This document shows, piece after piece, positions 1-9,804 of a DNA stretch of 64,000 nucleotides (within the stretch, counting starts at the first letter, position 1; the number at the start of each line of letters is the position of its first letter). Under the pieces are notes generated by a model that ran no database searches, was not told the DNA's origin, and was given only the letters and a program-made list of their open reading frames with translations. A program made the position numbers and the translations under genes. This DNA is from Blastocystis hominis (taxonomy: Eukaryota > Sar > Bigyra > Opalinata > Blastocystidae): the NCBI RefSeq assembly GCF_000151665.1, contig NW_013171827.1, positions 1,323,066 through 1,387,065 on the forward strand. Direction: 5' to 3'.

Positions 1-566
1 GTCTGGTCTGCCATTGCCTGGCGCAACTCACTGTTCTCCTTCATATACACCGCGATGTCTTGCCGATTCTCCTCGAGCTCCTTCGTGGCAGACTGATAGA
101 GCTGCTGGTATCGCTCCAGCTCCTTCGACAAACGCGCCGTCTCGTCACGGAGCGCGTTCGACTCCAATAAAGCGCTGTTGTACTGTTCTTTCGCCACGTC
201 GTACCCGTCGACCAACTCATTATACTTCGTCACGGTCTCACGAAGCTCCTTGCGGCAATCCGCGAGCGCATCCTTCAGTTTCTTTGAACCCGTCCCCGGG
301 ACATAGGATGCTTCATACTCCTGCAATTTCTCGATCAATGAGAAATTCTGGGAGCGTAGGGTAGTAACATCCTTGACCATGCGCGATAAATCCTCTTTGA
401 GGGCTGCTAACTCCTGCTGCGCTGCTTTTCTTTCTTCGCTGTTCTTCGTTTTTAGATCATCCATCTCTTTCTGCAGAGATGAGACCTTTTCTTTGTAAAA
501 CGCATTATCCTTTTGAATGGACTGCACGTAGATATCTAAAAACGAATTCTTCTTCGAACTCGACAT
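1..566 (-). CDS. Coiled-coil protein, N-terminal part (runs off left edge)
   Basis: The minus strand is open from an ATG at 566 to the window edge (188 codons, no stop, no intron needed). The start MSSSKKNSFLDIYVQ is followed by almost uninterrupted charged heptads rich in Glu, Lys, Gln and Leu, which is a long coiled coil. No catalytic motif is visible in the part present. Family not recognised; golgin-, kinesin- or kinetochore-type scaffolds would all look like this at their N-terminus. The C-terminus is outside the window. Real gene: likely. Function: unknown. Confidence 0.7.
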   Translation of the reverse strand, partial: MSSSKKNSFLDIYVQSIQKDNAFYKEKVSSLQKEMDDLKTKNSEERKAAQQELAALKEDLSRMVKDVTTLRSQNFSLIEKLQEYEASYVPGTGSKKLKDALADCRKELRETVTKYNELVDGYDVAKEQYNSALLESNALRDETARLSKELERYQQLYQSATKELEENRQDIAVYMKENSELRQAMADQ

Positions 567-637
567 CGTGTTCCGTTTTCTCGAATAATTAAAAATATCG
601 TTACTCAAAAATAGCCTCGATTTCTGGAATTGACGCA

Positions 638-645
638 AACAAACA
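638..645 (-). terminator. TGTTTGTT 3'-end motif of the kinase gene
   Basis: On the minus strand this octamer lies four bases after the last T of the kinase reading frame. It is the motif associated with mRNA cleavage in Blastocystis. Confidence 0.6.
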
Positions 646-647
646 AG

Positions 648-1759
648 TCAAAGGAATAATTCATTATACAGAGAGTGAATATCATAGAGAGAATAGTCAG
701 AGGAGTAGCGCAGCGCAAAAGTGAAGAATTCTACATCACGAGTCCTCTCCCAGCCAATACTCTTCAATCTGGGTCCTAGAGATTCCATGTACTGCTTTTC
801 AACACAGCAATTGTCCAGAAACAGCGACTTATCCTTCGTCCGAGTCCATTCCAAATAGGGGTTTCTCATGAACAGAGCAAAGTAGCAAACGATCCCCAGC
901 GACCAGAGATCGCTCTGCAAAGTATGGTCTGCCTCGCCAACATAAACATCGGGTCTTGTATAATCTAGAAATGAGAGTAGGAATGAAGGAATGCATCTGG
1001 TACCGCAGAGCGCATGATTCGAGCCGCTAAATCCGAAATCTAGGAATCACTCGATCGCTCCTGCCCTCACCACAAAGCTTGTAGATGATACTATTTTCGC
1101 TTCGTAAAAACTCGGTATATTCACTGAGAAGGTCCGAGTGAGGAAAACTATTCCGGAAAACTAATATATTCTCGGGCTTGATGTCGCGATGCACAATCAT
1201 ATGGTCTTCGTATAAAAACAGCAAAGCATCGAAGAGTTGCTTTAGCATCTGAATGGCTTGAATCTCGGATAAGCAGCCGTGACACTGAATGAAGTCATAC
1301 AACTACGGGTAATAATGCAATGGAGGCAGTACACTGCCATTCGGTGAATACTCCAGTTCAATGATTCGACAGAGCGTTGTTTTTCTTGTACAATAGCAGC
1401 GAATAATATTGGGGTGGTGGCACTTTGCGAGAATATCTCTCTCGTTACAAAAGGCATTGGATCTTGTCAAAATGGGATCATAAGCGAATAGAACTTTAAT
1501 ACAAACTTCTTTTCCATCGGACAATCGTTCTGCCTGATAGATAATAGCCGTCTTTCCCCTAGCACTCAAGTGTTTGATGAAAACGATACGAACCTATCTT
1601 TTTCTTTATGCTATATATCGTATTCACGTCCTTTTCCATTCTCTTCTCGATATAAATCCGGATCCAGCTTTTTAGAGAAGAGAGGATATCCATGCACATT
1701 TGGTACCCAAGAACAATACAAAGACCTGCTACTGTGTACTTTACAATAGCATTTCTCAT
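648..1759 (-). CDS. Membrane-anchored Ser/Thr protein kinase
   Basis: Five exons (introns 965-1003, 1040-1070, 1303-1332, 1559-1589; 30-39 nt) give 326 aa. Reading across the junctions restores all kinase landmarks: glycine loop IGSGKTAIIYQ, VAIK-type lysine in EVCIKVL, catalytic loop VHRDIKPEN, DFG in KLCDFGFSG and DLWSLG in subdomain IX. The N-terminus has one hydrophobic segment (about residues 5-25, KYTVAGLCIVLGYQ), so the kinase is probably tethered to a membrane. I chose the ATG at 1759, just before that segment; the frame stays open upstream to 1858. The frame reaches CTT then T four bases before the octamer on the minus strand (638-645), so polyadenylation would give TAA; a genomic TGA overlaps the same T. 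Nearest to ULK/NEK-like kinases by eye; substrate unknown. Confidence 0.8.
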
Positions 1760-1826
1760 TATTGCAACAAAACAAGTAAAACAATAATCAAATTTCCAAT
1801 TGCTCCCCTTAATCTTCCCATTCATT

Positions 1827-3472
1827 CTAATTTCTAAATCCTGTCCCGCCCTCAGCACTTCGAGACTGGTGTGCCTCCGATAGTGTAGGAAACCTCCCCT
1901 TCATCAATTCCTTCTTCAGCGTGGTCTGGTTTATCACATCCAATCAAATCCCTACGTTCATTCCAATCACCCCTGCAGAATTATCCTTCCATTTACTCGG
2001 AGCTGCAGGCTTCGGCTCCGCTTTGGCCGAAGGCAAATTCATCGGCAAGCAGGGAAAACTTCGGCAATCCATGGGGTTTGGCTTTTCTTCCGGCTCTTCA
2101 TACGAGAACTCAAAGCACTGCTCGAGATACGCCTTTTCGTCCTTTTCAATTCGATGCTATGAATGAATGGAAAGGAAAAGAATAAACTCGAATTCGCTGG
2201 TCTTCTCGTTTCATTTGTTGCTTTGCTTTCCTTCGAGCGTGTTCTCGTTTTTTCAATTTATCGAATAAGGCAGAATCGATTCGCCCAGGAATCACCGAGA
2301 GAACGTTCAGTTCCACCAAGTGCACGATCGAAAAAGCGGGCATGTGGTTGAGAATAATGTCTTTTCGCCCATCAACGACGAACTCCATGTCATCGATTTG
2401 ATTCACCGAGGCGGTGATGAGTGGCGGCAGCTCGTTGTATCCGCCGAAAAACGAACAAAGACAGCGGAAACAAAGAGGAAGCAAGTGATACGACAAGTTC
2501 GAGGGCACTGTGTAGTAATAGAGAAGATCGACATTGTTTTCTCTCTCCTTCCCATCGAAATCAAGCTCTTTCTTCTCACTTCCATTCGAATTCGAGTTTG
2601 AGTTTGAGTTTGAGTTTGAAATTGAAATTGAATTTGAATTTGAATTCAAATTTGAATTCACTCGCTTCGAAACGAATTCTTCGAGTTGACGACGAACCAT
2701 CTCGACTACGCCTTTCATCAGCACTTCGCCCGCTTGATCCATATCGGATTCCGCTTCTTGCAGCTGTTTCAACTCCTCTTTGGCGCAGTTCAATTCATAG
2801 GAAGGCGAGTTCACTAAGTAATGACAGAAGGAAATGTCTTCGATTGGAGCGTCCGCGCGCGGGATATTCACGGAGAGGTAATGCTGCAGGCGGGGATTCA
2901 GCACGGAGAACGCATTCACGCAGGTGGAATGGCGAACTACGAGCTCCATCGTGGTCTTCGCGCCCTCTTTGATTCGATTTCGTCTGGAGAAAAAAGTGAC
3001 CGGACGCAGAGAGGAGGCGCCGATTATTTCAGAGCACATGGGACATTTGGTGTACTCCGTGTTTTGCTGCCGGAAATAGTACATAATGCATCCTAGGCAG
3101 AAGATGTGACCGCAACTCGTGGCACGGGGCACTGAGTATTCCATCAAGCAGATGGGACAACAGTCACCGTCTTCTTTGCAACATTGCAGAGAGGCCACGT
3201 CATCCCACACCACCTCCTTTTCTGGGTTTGATACATACCGTTTTACGTCACAAAATTCGTTTAGCACGATACGGAAACTAGAAACTGAAGAGAAAAACGA
3301 ACTCCCACTTTGTCTGCGCAAACTTTCGGTTTTTCTTTTTATGAAACTGCTGCTTCGAAGAGTGGTGGTAGTGAGGACGACTTTCGGAAACAATGGGAGA
3401 GAAAAAGAACCCCACTGGGCTTAACTGTGCCTGCTGGTCCTCTCCCACTCGGTTAGACCTTTTTCCTGGCAT
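1827..3472 (-). CDS. RNF10: RNF10/Mag2-type RING finger protein
   Basis: Four exons (introns 1926-1955, 2157-2187, 3278-3308; 30-31 nt) give 517 aa. Residues after about 50 match RNF10: a FRIVLNEF/VVWDDV lead-in, then a C3HC4 RING (CPICL ... CGHIFCLGC ... CPMC), then the conserved middle and the basic tail around KKREHARRKAKQQ. RNF10/Mag2 proteins are E3 ubiquitin ligases linked to ribosome quality control; that role is inferred here. The middle has a Ser-Asn tract encoded by a microsatellite near 2590-2660. The first exon start MPGKRSNRV was preferred because splicing it gives KFAQTNFRIVL, which matches the family. The 3' exon is short and its stop (TAG, 1827-1829) is the least certain part; no exact octamer follows. 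It ends 68 nt before the kinase start. Confidence 0.85.
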
Positions 3473-3517
3473 ACTTCTAAAAGAAGAGAAAAAAGTAACA
3501 CTTTTCCTTTTTTCTTC

Positions 3518-4615
3518 ATGAGTTCTTTGACAGGATTTATTGTTTCGATTGTCTCGTCAAGGGGAATACCATGTGGATGCTATTCTGTGAAAGTAACACA
3601 CCTCCTTCCGATCTTACCCGATTAGGTTTCTTACAAGGAAAACGAAGCGGACCTCGGCCATATGAAAAAGAACACAAATGTACACCTCGGCCGTTTTTTT
3701 CCTTTCTCTGAGAGCGAACTTGGATCGAAGCTGTATCATAAACTCGAAATCAGTGTTTTTCGTCGCAATCACACATATTCCAATGCGTTTTCGTTGATGT
3801 TTTGGATGAAGTGTAGAGAGTTGTTTTCTACCGTCTCGCTTCCTATCTCTAATTTAAATTTGAGTGGTAACGATAAATGTCAGACGAAAGAAATACCGTT
3901 ATCCGTGATTCTACCATACTTTCAAAAAACTAGCTGTTTTCTTACGGTCCGCATGCAAACGGTGTATTCTGATTCTGTTTTTCAACTTTCCAATCCAGAA
4001 GGCCACATTCCCATTCTAACCTCGTTTGAGATGATTCAAGCCCGTCTAACCGAAGGTGAATGGAAACAGAGATACATAGGCGCGATTGAACTTCCAAATC
4101 GTGACGTCTTGTTCACGGAGCCTCTTTTCGGACTCACTCCAGGTTTCTTTTCGATCTTTCCTTCATTTCCAGCGTGGAAACGGAGGTTTTTTGTGGCCTT
4201 CAACCCCGAATGGCTTCGCCAGAAGTTCGAAGTCGTTGTATACAGTCACAACGACGGATTGCTTCGCTTCGTAGCCAGCGGCACGTTCACCTTCCAGTTC
4301 TCCAGCGAGCTCAAAGAGCTCTGCGTTCCGGTAGTTTTTTCTTTTTGGTTTTGAACGGCAGCTGTTCTCGGGAAGGAGGCGGATCGGAGAGGTGTCTGTC
4401 GAGCTGAAACACGCTTTCTGCTGCTCGGAATATACGCGTATGGAGGTTTCTCACGAGAGGTTTTGTGATACGTTTACGAAGTCTGCGGAGTCGAGGGATG
4501 CGATTTCGGAGGGGTCACCCAGTGAAGAGGATTCGCCGTATTTGTGTTTTGGGGCGGTTTAGACGTAGATCCTCTCCGCGGAGACACTTTGTGAAGGTTC
4601 GTGAATCATTTAAAT
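3518..4615 (+). CDS. Hypothetical protein with C2-like N-terminus
   Basis: Four exons (introns 3593-3625, 4331-4361, 4557-4596) give 331 aa with every junction in frame. The first 70 residues (starting MSSLTGFIVSIVSSRG) look like a C2 beta-sandwich opening, and a second segment near residue 200 (EWLRQKFEVVVYSHND) resembles another C2 strand pair; this is a weak structural impression. The last exon reads VRESFK and then T at 4615, exactly four bases before TGTTTGTT at 4620, so the stop is TAA made by polyadenylation (a genomic TGA overlaps it). Divergent from RNF10, with only about 45 nt between the two starts, so the promoter is shared. Function not recognised; lipid or membrane binding would be a guess. 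Confidence 0.7.
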
Positions 4616-4619
4616 GAAC

Positions 4620-4627
4620 TGTTTGTT
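4620..4627 (+). terminator. TGTTTGTT 3'-end motif of the C2-like gene
   Basis: Exact octamer four bases after the final coding T at 4615. 4628-5076 downstream is AT-rich and shows no gene. Confidence 0.6.
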
Positions 4628-5076
4628 GGAATGGCGTGTATTTGGTTGAAGATATGTTGAGAGGATATTGGAATGAGCGTTGATAGGTGTTTTGCTGAGA
4701 AATCAAAAATAAAACCTATTATACGTCTCAAAGAGCACTATTGTAGACAGAAAATATAATATGATAATCACATACGCCGTAGAGTATTACCGGAGTAATA
4801 ACGAAAACGCTCGCTTATTTTCATTTCAAATAGGATGCAAGGTATACTTACATCCTAGCTATCTTAATACAAATCAAAAGATATCGAATAGTTCTCTGTA
4901 CAAGTGAATGAACACGAGACGACCAACTGGGTTGTCCATCAACTCTATAACAGTTTGTTTCCAAAATTTTCAATTCATGTTCGAGAAACTACAAATCGAA
5001 AATGAATGTCAGGCGTTTCATTATTTTGAATTGCAGTTTTCTCAATAAATATACCCACTTTCTGCAAAGAATCAGA

Positions 5077-5538
5077 ATGGTGAATACCTTTGTTCGATTT
5101 GGAGTCATGGCCGTAGCCATGGTGCTCTCGCGTTTTGTAGATACTTCAAATCCTGACATGCTCATGAAAGTAAGAATTGCATATGTAGTGAGCGTTGTTT
5201 TAAATGCTTCTATATTTTGGTACATCCGTACTCTAGTGAGAAGCAAGCATGACGATACGAAGATCTACATCGTTCGTAAACTATTGGGACAGGAGAACGT
5301 CGAGGAGACGACCTATTTTGAAAAGGAGGAGCAAGTTTGTTCTCAGTCCATCACAGGTGCAGTTTCTGGTGTTGCGATGACTCTGGGACTGATGTCTATG
5401 AAGTTGGGACTGCATTACGGTATGGTGATGCAAATTATTCAAATGCCTTTTAATCTGTGGATAAACCCTCTTTTCCAGATGTACATTTTGAAGAAACCCG
5501 TTGATCATCCTTGGGACGAGCAAACTGAAGTGTATTGA
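5077..5538 (+). CDS. PHO88: Pho88/SND3-family ER membrane protein
   Basis: Single-exon gene of 153 aa. The start MVNTFVRFGVMAVAMVLSRF matches the Pho88 opening (two N-terminal hydrophobic helices, SR-D pattern), and the C-terminal half has the family's hydrophobic block (GLMSMKLGLHYGMVMQIIQM) followed by NPLFQMYILKKP. Pho88/SND3 is a component of the SRP-independent (SND) pathway that brings proteins to the ER membrane. The in-frame ATG at 5002 would add 25 residues the family lacks, so 5077 was chosen. Encoded TGA stop at 5536; no octamer follows and the next ATG is only 17 nt away, so the two genes are packed tail to head. Confidence 0.8.
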   Translation: MVNTFVRFGVMAVAMVLSRFVDTSNPDMLMKVRIAYVVSVVLNASIFWYIRTLVRSKHDDTKIYIVRKLLGQENVEETTYFEKEEQVCSQSITGAVSGVAMTLGLMSMKLGLHYGMVMQIIQMPFNLWINPLFQMYILKKPVDHPWDEQTEVY

Positions 5539-5555
5539 GTGACCGAGCAGCAGTA

Positions 5556-6141
5556 ATGAATAGACCTATTGGAAAGATGAGCAAGAACGAGTCAGTGGAA
5601 GGTTTGAAGAAGGAAATTCAGAAATGCTGGGACGACGGTGAAGTAGCGACCTATGATTCGTTGCTTCAGTTGTGCTCTCTGGCGGGCGTGAATACTGCAA
5701 CGGAGGTTTGACATCTTATCTCTTTCGTTAGATCTAGCACGGTTGGACACCCCTGATGGTCATCATGGGCAATCCTCTAGGTGATATGAACGCCATTGAC
5801 ACACTCGTGAAGCTGCGTGTTTCCATCGACGCTCAGGATGACGAGGGTTGGACCTGTCTGCACTGGGCGGCGTATCACAACAATGTGGGAGGAGTCGAGA
5901 AGCTAATGGAGACGGTGGGCTCGGTTCCGGTGCTGAAGCTTCTGACAGTGAAGAATAAGGAAGGCTTAACAGCGCTGGAGGTGGCGAAGAAGAACGGACA
6001 GTTGAATTTCGAGAATTGGCTGCAGGCCACTGTGAAGTAGACAAGTTGAGGGAAGTGAAGTGTAGGGATGAGATGTCGTATCTGGAGGATATTGGCCAGA
6101 GTGTTGATGATTCTTTGAAGAAGCAATTGCTTACAAACTAA
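5556..6141 (+). CDS. Small ankyrin-repeat protein
   Basis: Three exons (introns 5706-5737 and 6037-6065) give 174 aa. After a short acidic start, residues about 50-140 contain ankyrin repeats: EHGWTPLMVIMGN, DDEGWTCLHWAAYHNN and NKEGLTALEVAKKNG. Without the second intron the frame would stop at TAG 6038; splicing it continues into a helical tail (DEMSYLEDIGQSVDDSLKKQ) ending in TAA. Ankyrin repeats bind other proteins; the partner is unknown. TGTTTGTT at 6172-6179, about 30 nt after the stop, marks the 3' end. Compact head-to-tail arrangement with Pho88 and NSUN6. Confidence 0.8.
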
Positions 6142-6171
6142 ACGAATTTATGAGGGTGTTTAGAATTTTGC

Positions 6172-6179
6172 TGTTTGTT
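6172..6179 (+). terminator. TGTTTGTT 3'-end motif of the ankyrin gene
   Basis: Exact octamer between the ankyrin stop (6141) and the NSUN6 start (6190). It lies inside the apparent 5' leader of the next gene, which shows how tight the packing is. Confidence 0.5.
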
Positions 6180-6189
6180 CTGTATACCT

Positions 6190-8216
6190 ATGCAAACTGA
6201 TACGCTTGATGAGGGAAGTAGTGTGAGGAACAATTACGTGGGCTTGGATGAATACAAAGTTGGTTTTTCTGCCGAAGTGGAGGAATTCTTTTCTCAGCGT
6301 ATTGGCCAAGATGAATTTTCCAAAATATGCAAACTCTCATGCCAAGCACCTCCGTATCTTTCACATTTCGCATTTTCATCATCTAGGTACACTAGCATTC
6401 GTATAAATGTATTATCCACAACTAGAGAGGAGGCAGTAAGAAAAGAGAATATTAATAATGGGTTAGTTGGAGAAAGTGAAAAACTTGCTGATTCCTTTTA
6501 ATACAATGTTGGAAGGTGAAGGGAGAAAACCCGTCGTTCCGATTTTAGATGAATCGATCAAGGAGTTTATCATGATTCCGCCTGCAGAACCTAAATGCCC
6601 ACCCATTGATTCCCTGCGGTTGTTACCTATTGTAGACTATAGTGGTAATGACGAATTAGGTTGTTATTGACCGTTTATGTGGAGAGAGTGTTTTGCGAGG
6701 AAGCAACATATTTGTGAAAGGAATTCAGAGCATGGAGCGGACCTGCACAAAGGGAGAGCGTGTATGCATTGTGGTAAACATCTGCAACACAAATCTTCCC
6801 CGAGGTTCCGATTTGGGCTTGTATGATGGTAAAAACATGTATTCTAATCTTTTTTTCCCTGTCGTAGCATCATTGGCGAGGGCGTTCTCGAACTGACTCG
6901 AAGCGAAGTGTTTTCACTTGAATCAGGTCTTGCAATCGATCAAATCCATCGATCTTCCTGTTTCCTTCCTGTTTCCTTCTCAGCCTAGTCGATTTACCAC
7001 CCCTCGAATCCCTTCCCAACGATCTACTCATGCAGAACTTCCCATCGCTCATCACATCCCGCATCCTCGATCCTCAGCCCGGCGAAGCCATTCTCGATTG
7101 CTGCGCTGCTCCAGGGAACAAATGGTCCCATTTATGCATGCTGATGCAGGACAAAGGGCTGGTTTTAGGAATGGATCGAAGCCGAAAGAAAGCCATCGAC
7201 AATCTTCTCGCTATCAAACAAAAATTCGGATATCAAAGCCTTCAAATCCGCTATCTCGATATGACCAAAGTGCGGATTTGAGGATCAGGGTTGATGATAG
7301 GGCGTGATGAGTGAAGAAGAAGAGCAGAAACTCTATCGAGAGGGAGCGGATTATCGCATCCCCGCGGGGAACGACGCGGCCGTTTCGCCATTGGAGAGTA
7401 AATCGTTCGAGAAGAAACTCCGCCGCATCATGAAACAGAAAGAGCGAAAACAAAAACAAAGGGAGCAAAAACAGGGCAATGCGAGCGTTTCATCCGTCGA
7501 GAAGGAGTCTGCGATTCCCGCGGTTCTTCCCGAGCGAATCATGGAACGCTATCTTAACAGTCGCAAACAGAAACAAGCGAGTGTCTAGGAATTGTGTCAC
7601 TCTCAGAAAGCGGAACACAACCAGCAGGAGAAACGCCTTCTCGACTCCACGCTTTCCCCCGCGGTTCCGTTGCCCCTCCAGCACCTTCTTCTCGCCGGGA
7701 TAATCGCGGGGAGTGCGAAGCTCCCCGGCTACCCGCGGGAAATCTTCGATCGTGTGCTGCTGGACCCTCCGTGTTCGGCTTTGGGTCTCCGCCCGCGGTT
7801 ATTGCACGAAGTGACGATGAATGATTTGATGGGGTATCGAAACTACCAGCGCCAGTTTATCGAAGTGGCGGTGCAGCTGCTGCGTGTGGGGGGAACGCTG
7901 GTGTACAGCACGTGTAGGAGAGAAGGGGGAGAGTGAGGGCAAGGCACGATCGACCCGATGGAGAATGAAGAGAACGTGGCGTTTATTGTGAGGGAGTTCC
8001 CGATGCGGTTGGTGCCGATTGAGGCGGAGTGGAGATTTGGGAAGGCAGGACTGGAGAATTGTGGGTTGAGCAGAGAGCAATGCGAGTGGGTGTTGAGAGA
8101 AAGGGGAGATGGAGTGTAGGATGGTGCAGCGGTATAATATGACGGAGAAGTGTAATTCGATCGGCTTTTTCGTTAGCAAGTTTGAAAAGACCGCTTCGTA
8201 TAGGGGAAGGAAGTAA
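6190..8216 (+). CDS. NSUN6: NSUN6-type RNA cytosine-5 methyltransferase
   Basis: Ten exons (introns 6354-6386, 6436-6466, 6632-6659, 6839-6867, 6960-6988, 7270-7300, 7583-7606, 7914-7943, 8090-8129) give 583 aa. The layout is that of NSUN6: N-terminal region, PUA domain (ESVLRGSNIFVKGI), then the Rossmann methyltransferase (PQPGEAILDCCAAPG for SAM binding, LLDPPCSALGLRP for motif IV and YSTCTIDPMENEENV for motif VI). The nucleophilic and release cysteines (TC and PC) are both present. NSUN6 methylates tRNA acceptor-stem and some mRNA cytosines using SAM. A charged, Lys/Gln-rich insert (about residues 340-440) sits inside the catalytic domain and is not in animal NSUN6. The 24-nt intron at 7583 is the least certain junction. 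Encoded TAA at 8214, then TGAA, then TGTTTGTT at 8221. Confidence 0.9.
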
Positions 8217-8220
8217 TGAA

Positions 8221-8228
8221 TGTTTGTT
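8221..8228 (+). terminator. TGTTTGTT 3'-end motif of NSUN6
   Basis: Exact octamer four bases after the TAA stop, the same spacing as in genes whose stop is made by polyadenylation. I see no gene in 8229-8902. Confidence 0.6.
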
Positions 8229-8902
8229 TGGAAAGAAAACCTTGTTGCATGATATGGGAGTTAGGAAAGATTGATTCTGATGTGGAACACGCAAAAGGAT
8301 ATCATTATGGAACCTTTGCTGGGAACATAGCGAATTCATCAAGAACTGTGGTATAATAAGGTAGTTTTATGTTTGTTGTGAAATATTACAAACAAAATGA
8401 ACATGTGAGTGAGAAAATGGCTAAAAGTCTGGAAAGCCATATTCCTTGTCATGAAGAATAGTTAGAGCTTAAGATAACGAACGAATTGAAAAAAGAAACA
8501 AGGTTGTGCAAACACTAACAAATCAAAGATTTTCTATGTGCATAATCGGCAAATACAGAATTGTTCTATATTGGAAGGTAGTAAATAAGAAAGAGTGAAT
8601 GGAAATGGAAGTCATCGTTTTTTTGGTAATATTACCTATGCGGATAAATTCAAAATGACTAGTTATACATATCCATATATGTACTGGAAGAAGGTGCGAA
8701 TTTGGTGATCGATTGTTTGGTAACCTAGACTTCTCATACATGTTGCAAATGATTCCCCATATTCCATATATTTATAAAATCGGCACATCTTTAGCTTTCC
8801 TATTTATTCCGGAATGTTCGATAGAATTCTGAATCTTTTGGAATCGTTTCCTAACTTTTCATAATTTATTTATTTGATAGAACTAAGTTAGTGATAGTGA
8901 TA

Positions 8903-9358
8903 ATGAGCATTATTTTCCGTGATCCTTTCTTTGATAACTTTGATGATCTGCTGGTTTCGACCTTCCCCAAGCAGCATGACTTGGATTCTTGGTTCGGTGA
9001 TGGAATTCGTCGTGATGTGATTACTCCGTTCAGTGGATTTGGCCGAATGGACATGAAGGAGAACGAGAAGGAGTATGAAATGAGTGTGGATCTGCCTGGA
9101 ATGGACAAGAGCGAAATCAAGATGCATGTTGAAGATAATGGACTTGTGATTGAAGGAGAGAGAAAGAGCGAGAAGAAGGAAGAGAAGGACAAGTGCCATT
9201 TCTGTGAGCGCCACTTCGGTTCTTTCCATCGTGAAGTATCTCTTCCGAAGAATGCGAATGTGGATGGTATTAACGCGATGTATGAAAATGGAGTTCTGAA
9301 GGTAGTGATTCCCAAAAAGGAAGAAAGCGCCCAGAAGAAGCAGATTTGCGTGAACTAA
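8903..9358 (+). CDS. HSP20: Small heat-shock protein (HSP20/alpha-crystallin)
   Basis: Intronless, 151 aa. The alpha-crystallin domain spans about residues 45-145: EYEMSVDLPGMDKSEIKMH, VIEGERKSEKKEE, FHREVSLPKNANVDG and the closing GVLKVVIPKKE (the L-x-V/I strand). The N-terminal arm is short and carries repeated DPFFDNFDDLL-type aromatic/acidic residues. Such proteins are ATP-independent holdases that form oligomers. The start MSIIFRDPF was preferred over an upstream GTG/ATG because class I HSP20s begin this way. A TGTTTGTTTGTT run at 9395 marks the 3' end. 9403-9804 downstream is AT-rich and shows no gene. Confidence 0.92.
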   Translation: MSIIFRDPFFDNFDDLLVSTFPKQHDLDSWFGDGIRRDVITPFSGFGRMDMKENEKEYEMSVDLPGMDKSEIKMHVEDNGLVIEGERKSEKKEEKDKCHFCERHFGSFHREVSLPKNANVDGINAMYENGVLKVVIPKKEESAQKKQICVN

Positions 9359-9394
9359 GTGACGTGACGTGATGTAATGTGATGTGATATTGAT

Positions 9395-9402
9395 TGTTTG
9401 TT
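9395..9402 (+). terminator. TGTTTGTT 3'-end motif of HSP20
   Basis: Octamer (overlapping repeat) about 37 nt after the encoded TAA. Confidence 0.55.
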
Positions 9403-9804
9403 TGTTTATAAACTAACAAAAATGTGGTGTGAAAGATCGATGCTCTCTGTTGAAACTAAGCGCAATCATACATGGGTTGGACTGTTTCGATTCCTCAATA
9501 ACACTTTAATTACAATGCTCTATGACACTTATATTCAGGAATATCCATACTTTACCAATCCTTCAATTTAAAACAACACAATACTCTCTACTGTTCACAT
9601 AAATGGGTAAACTCCTTTTGAATCTTATACAACTACATCAATAAGATGCTAGTAATAATCGCAATCAATGTTTTTCCGACTCAATGTTCACACTTTTCTT
9701 TCATTTGAACTACTCCTTTATTTCTTTCGTATTCCCTATTACTAAGGAGCATAATGAAGAAAGCAAAAGAGGTAATATTTGATAATTACACTAGAAACAC
9801 TTCT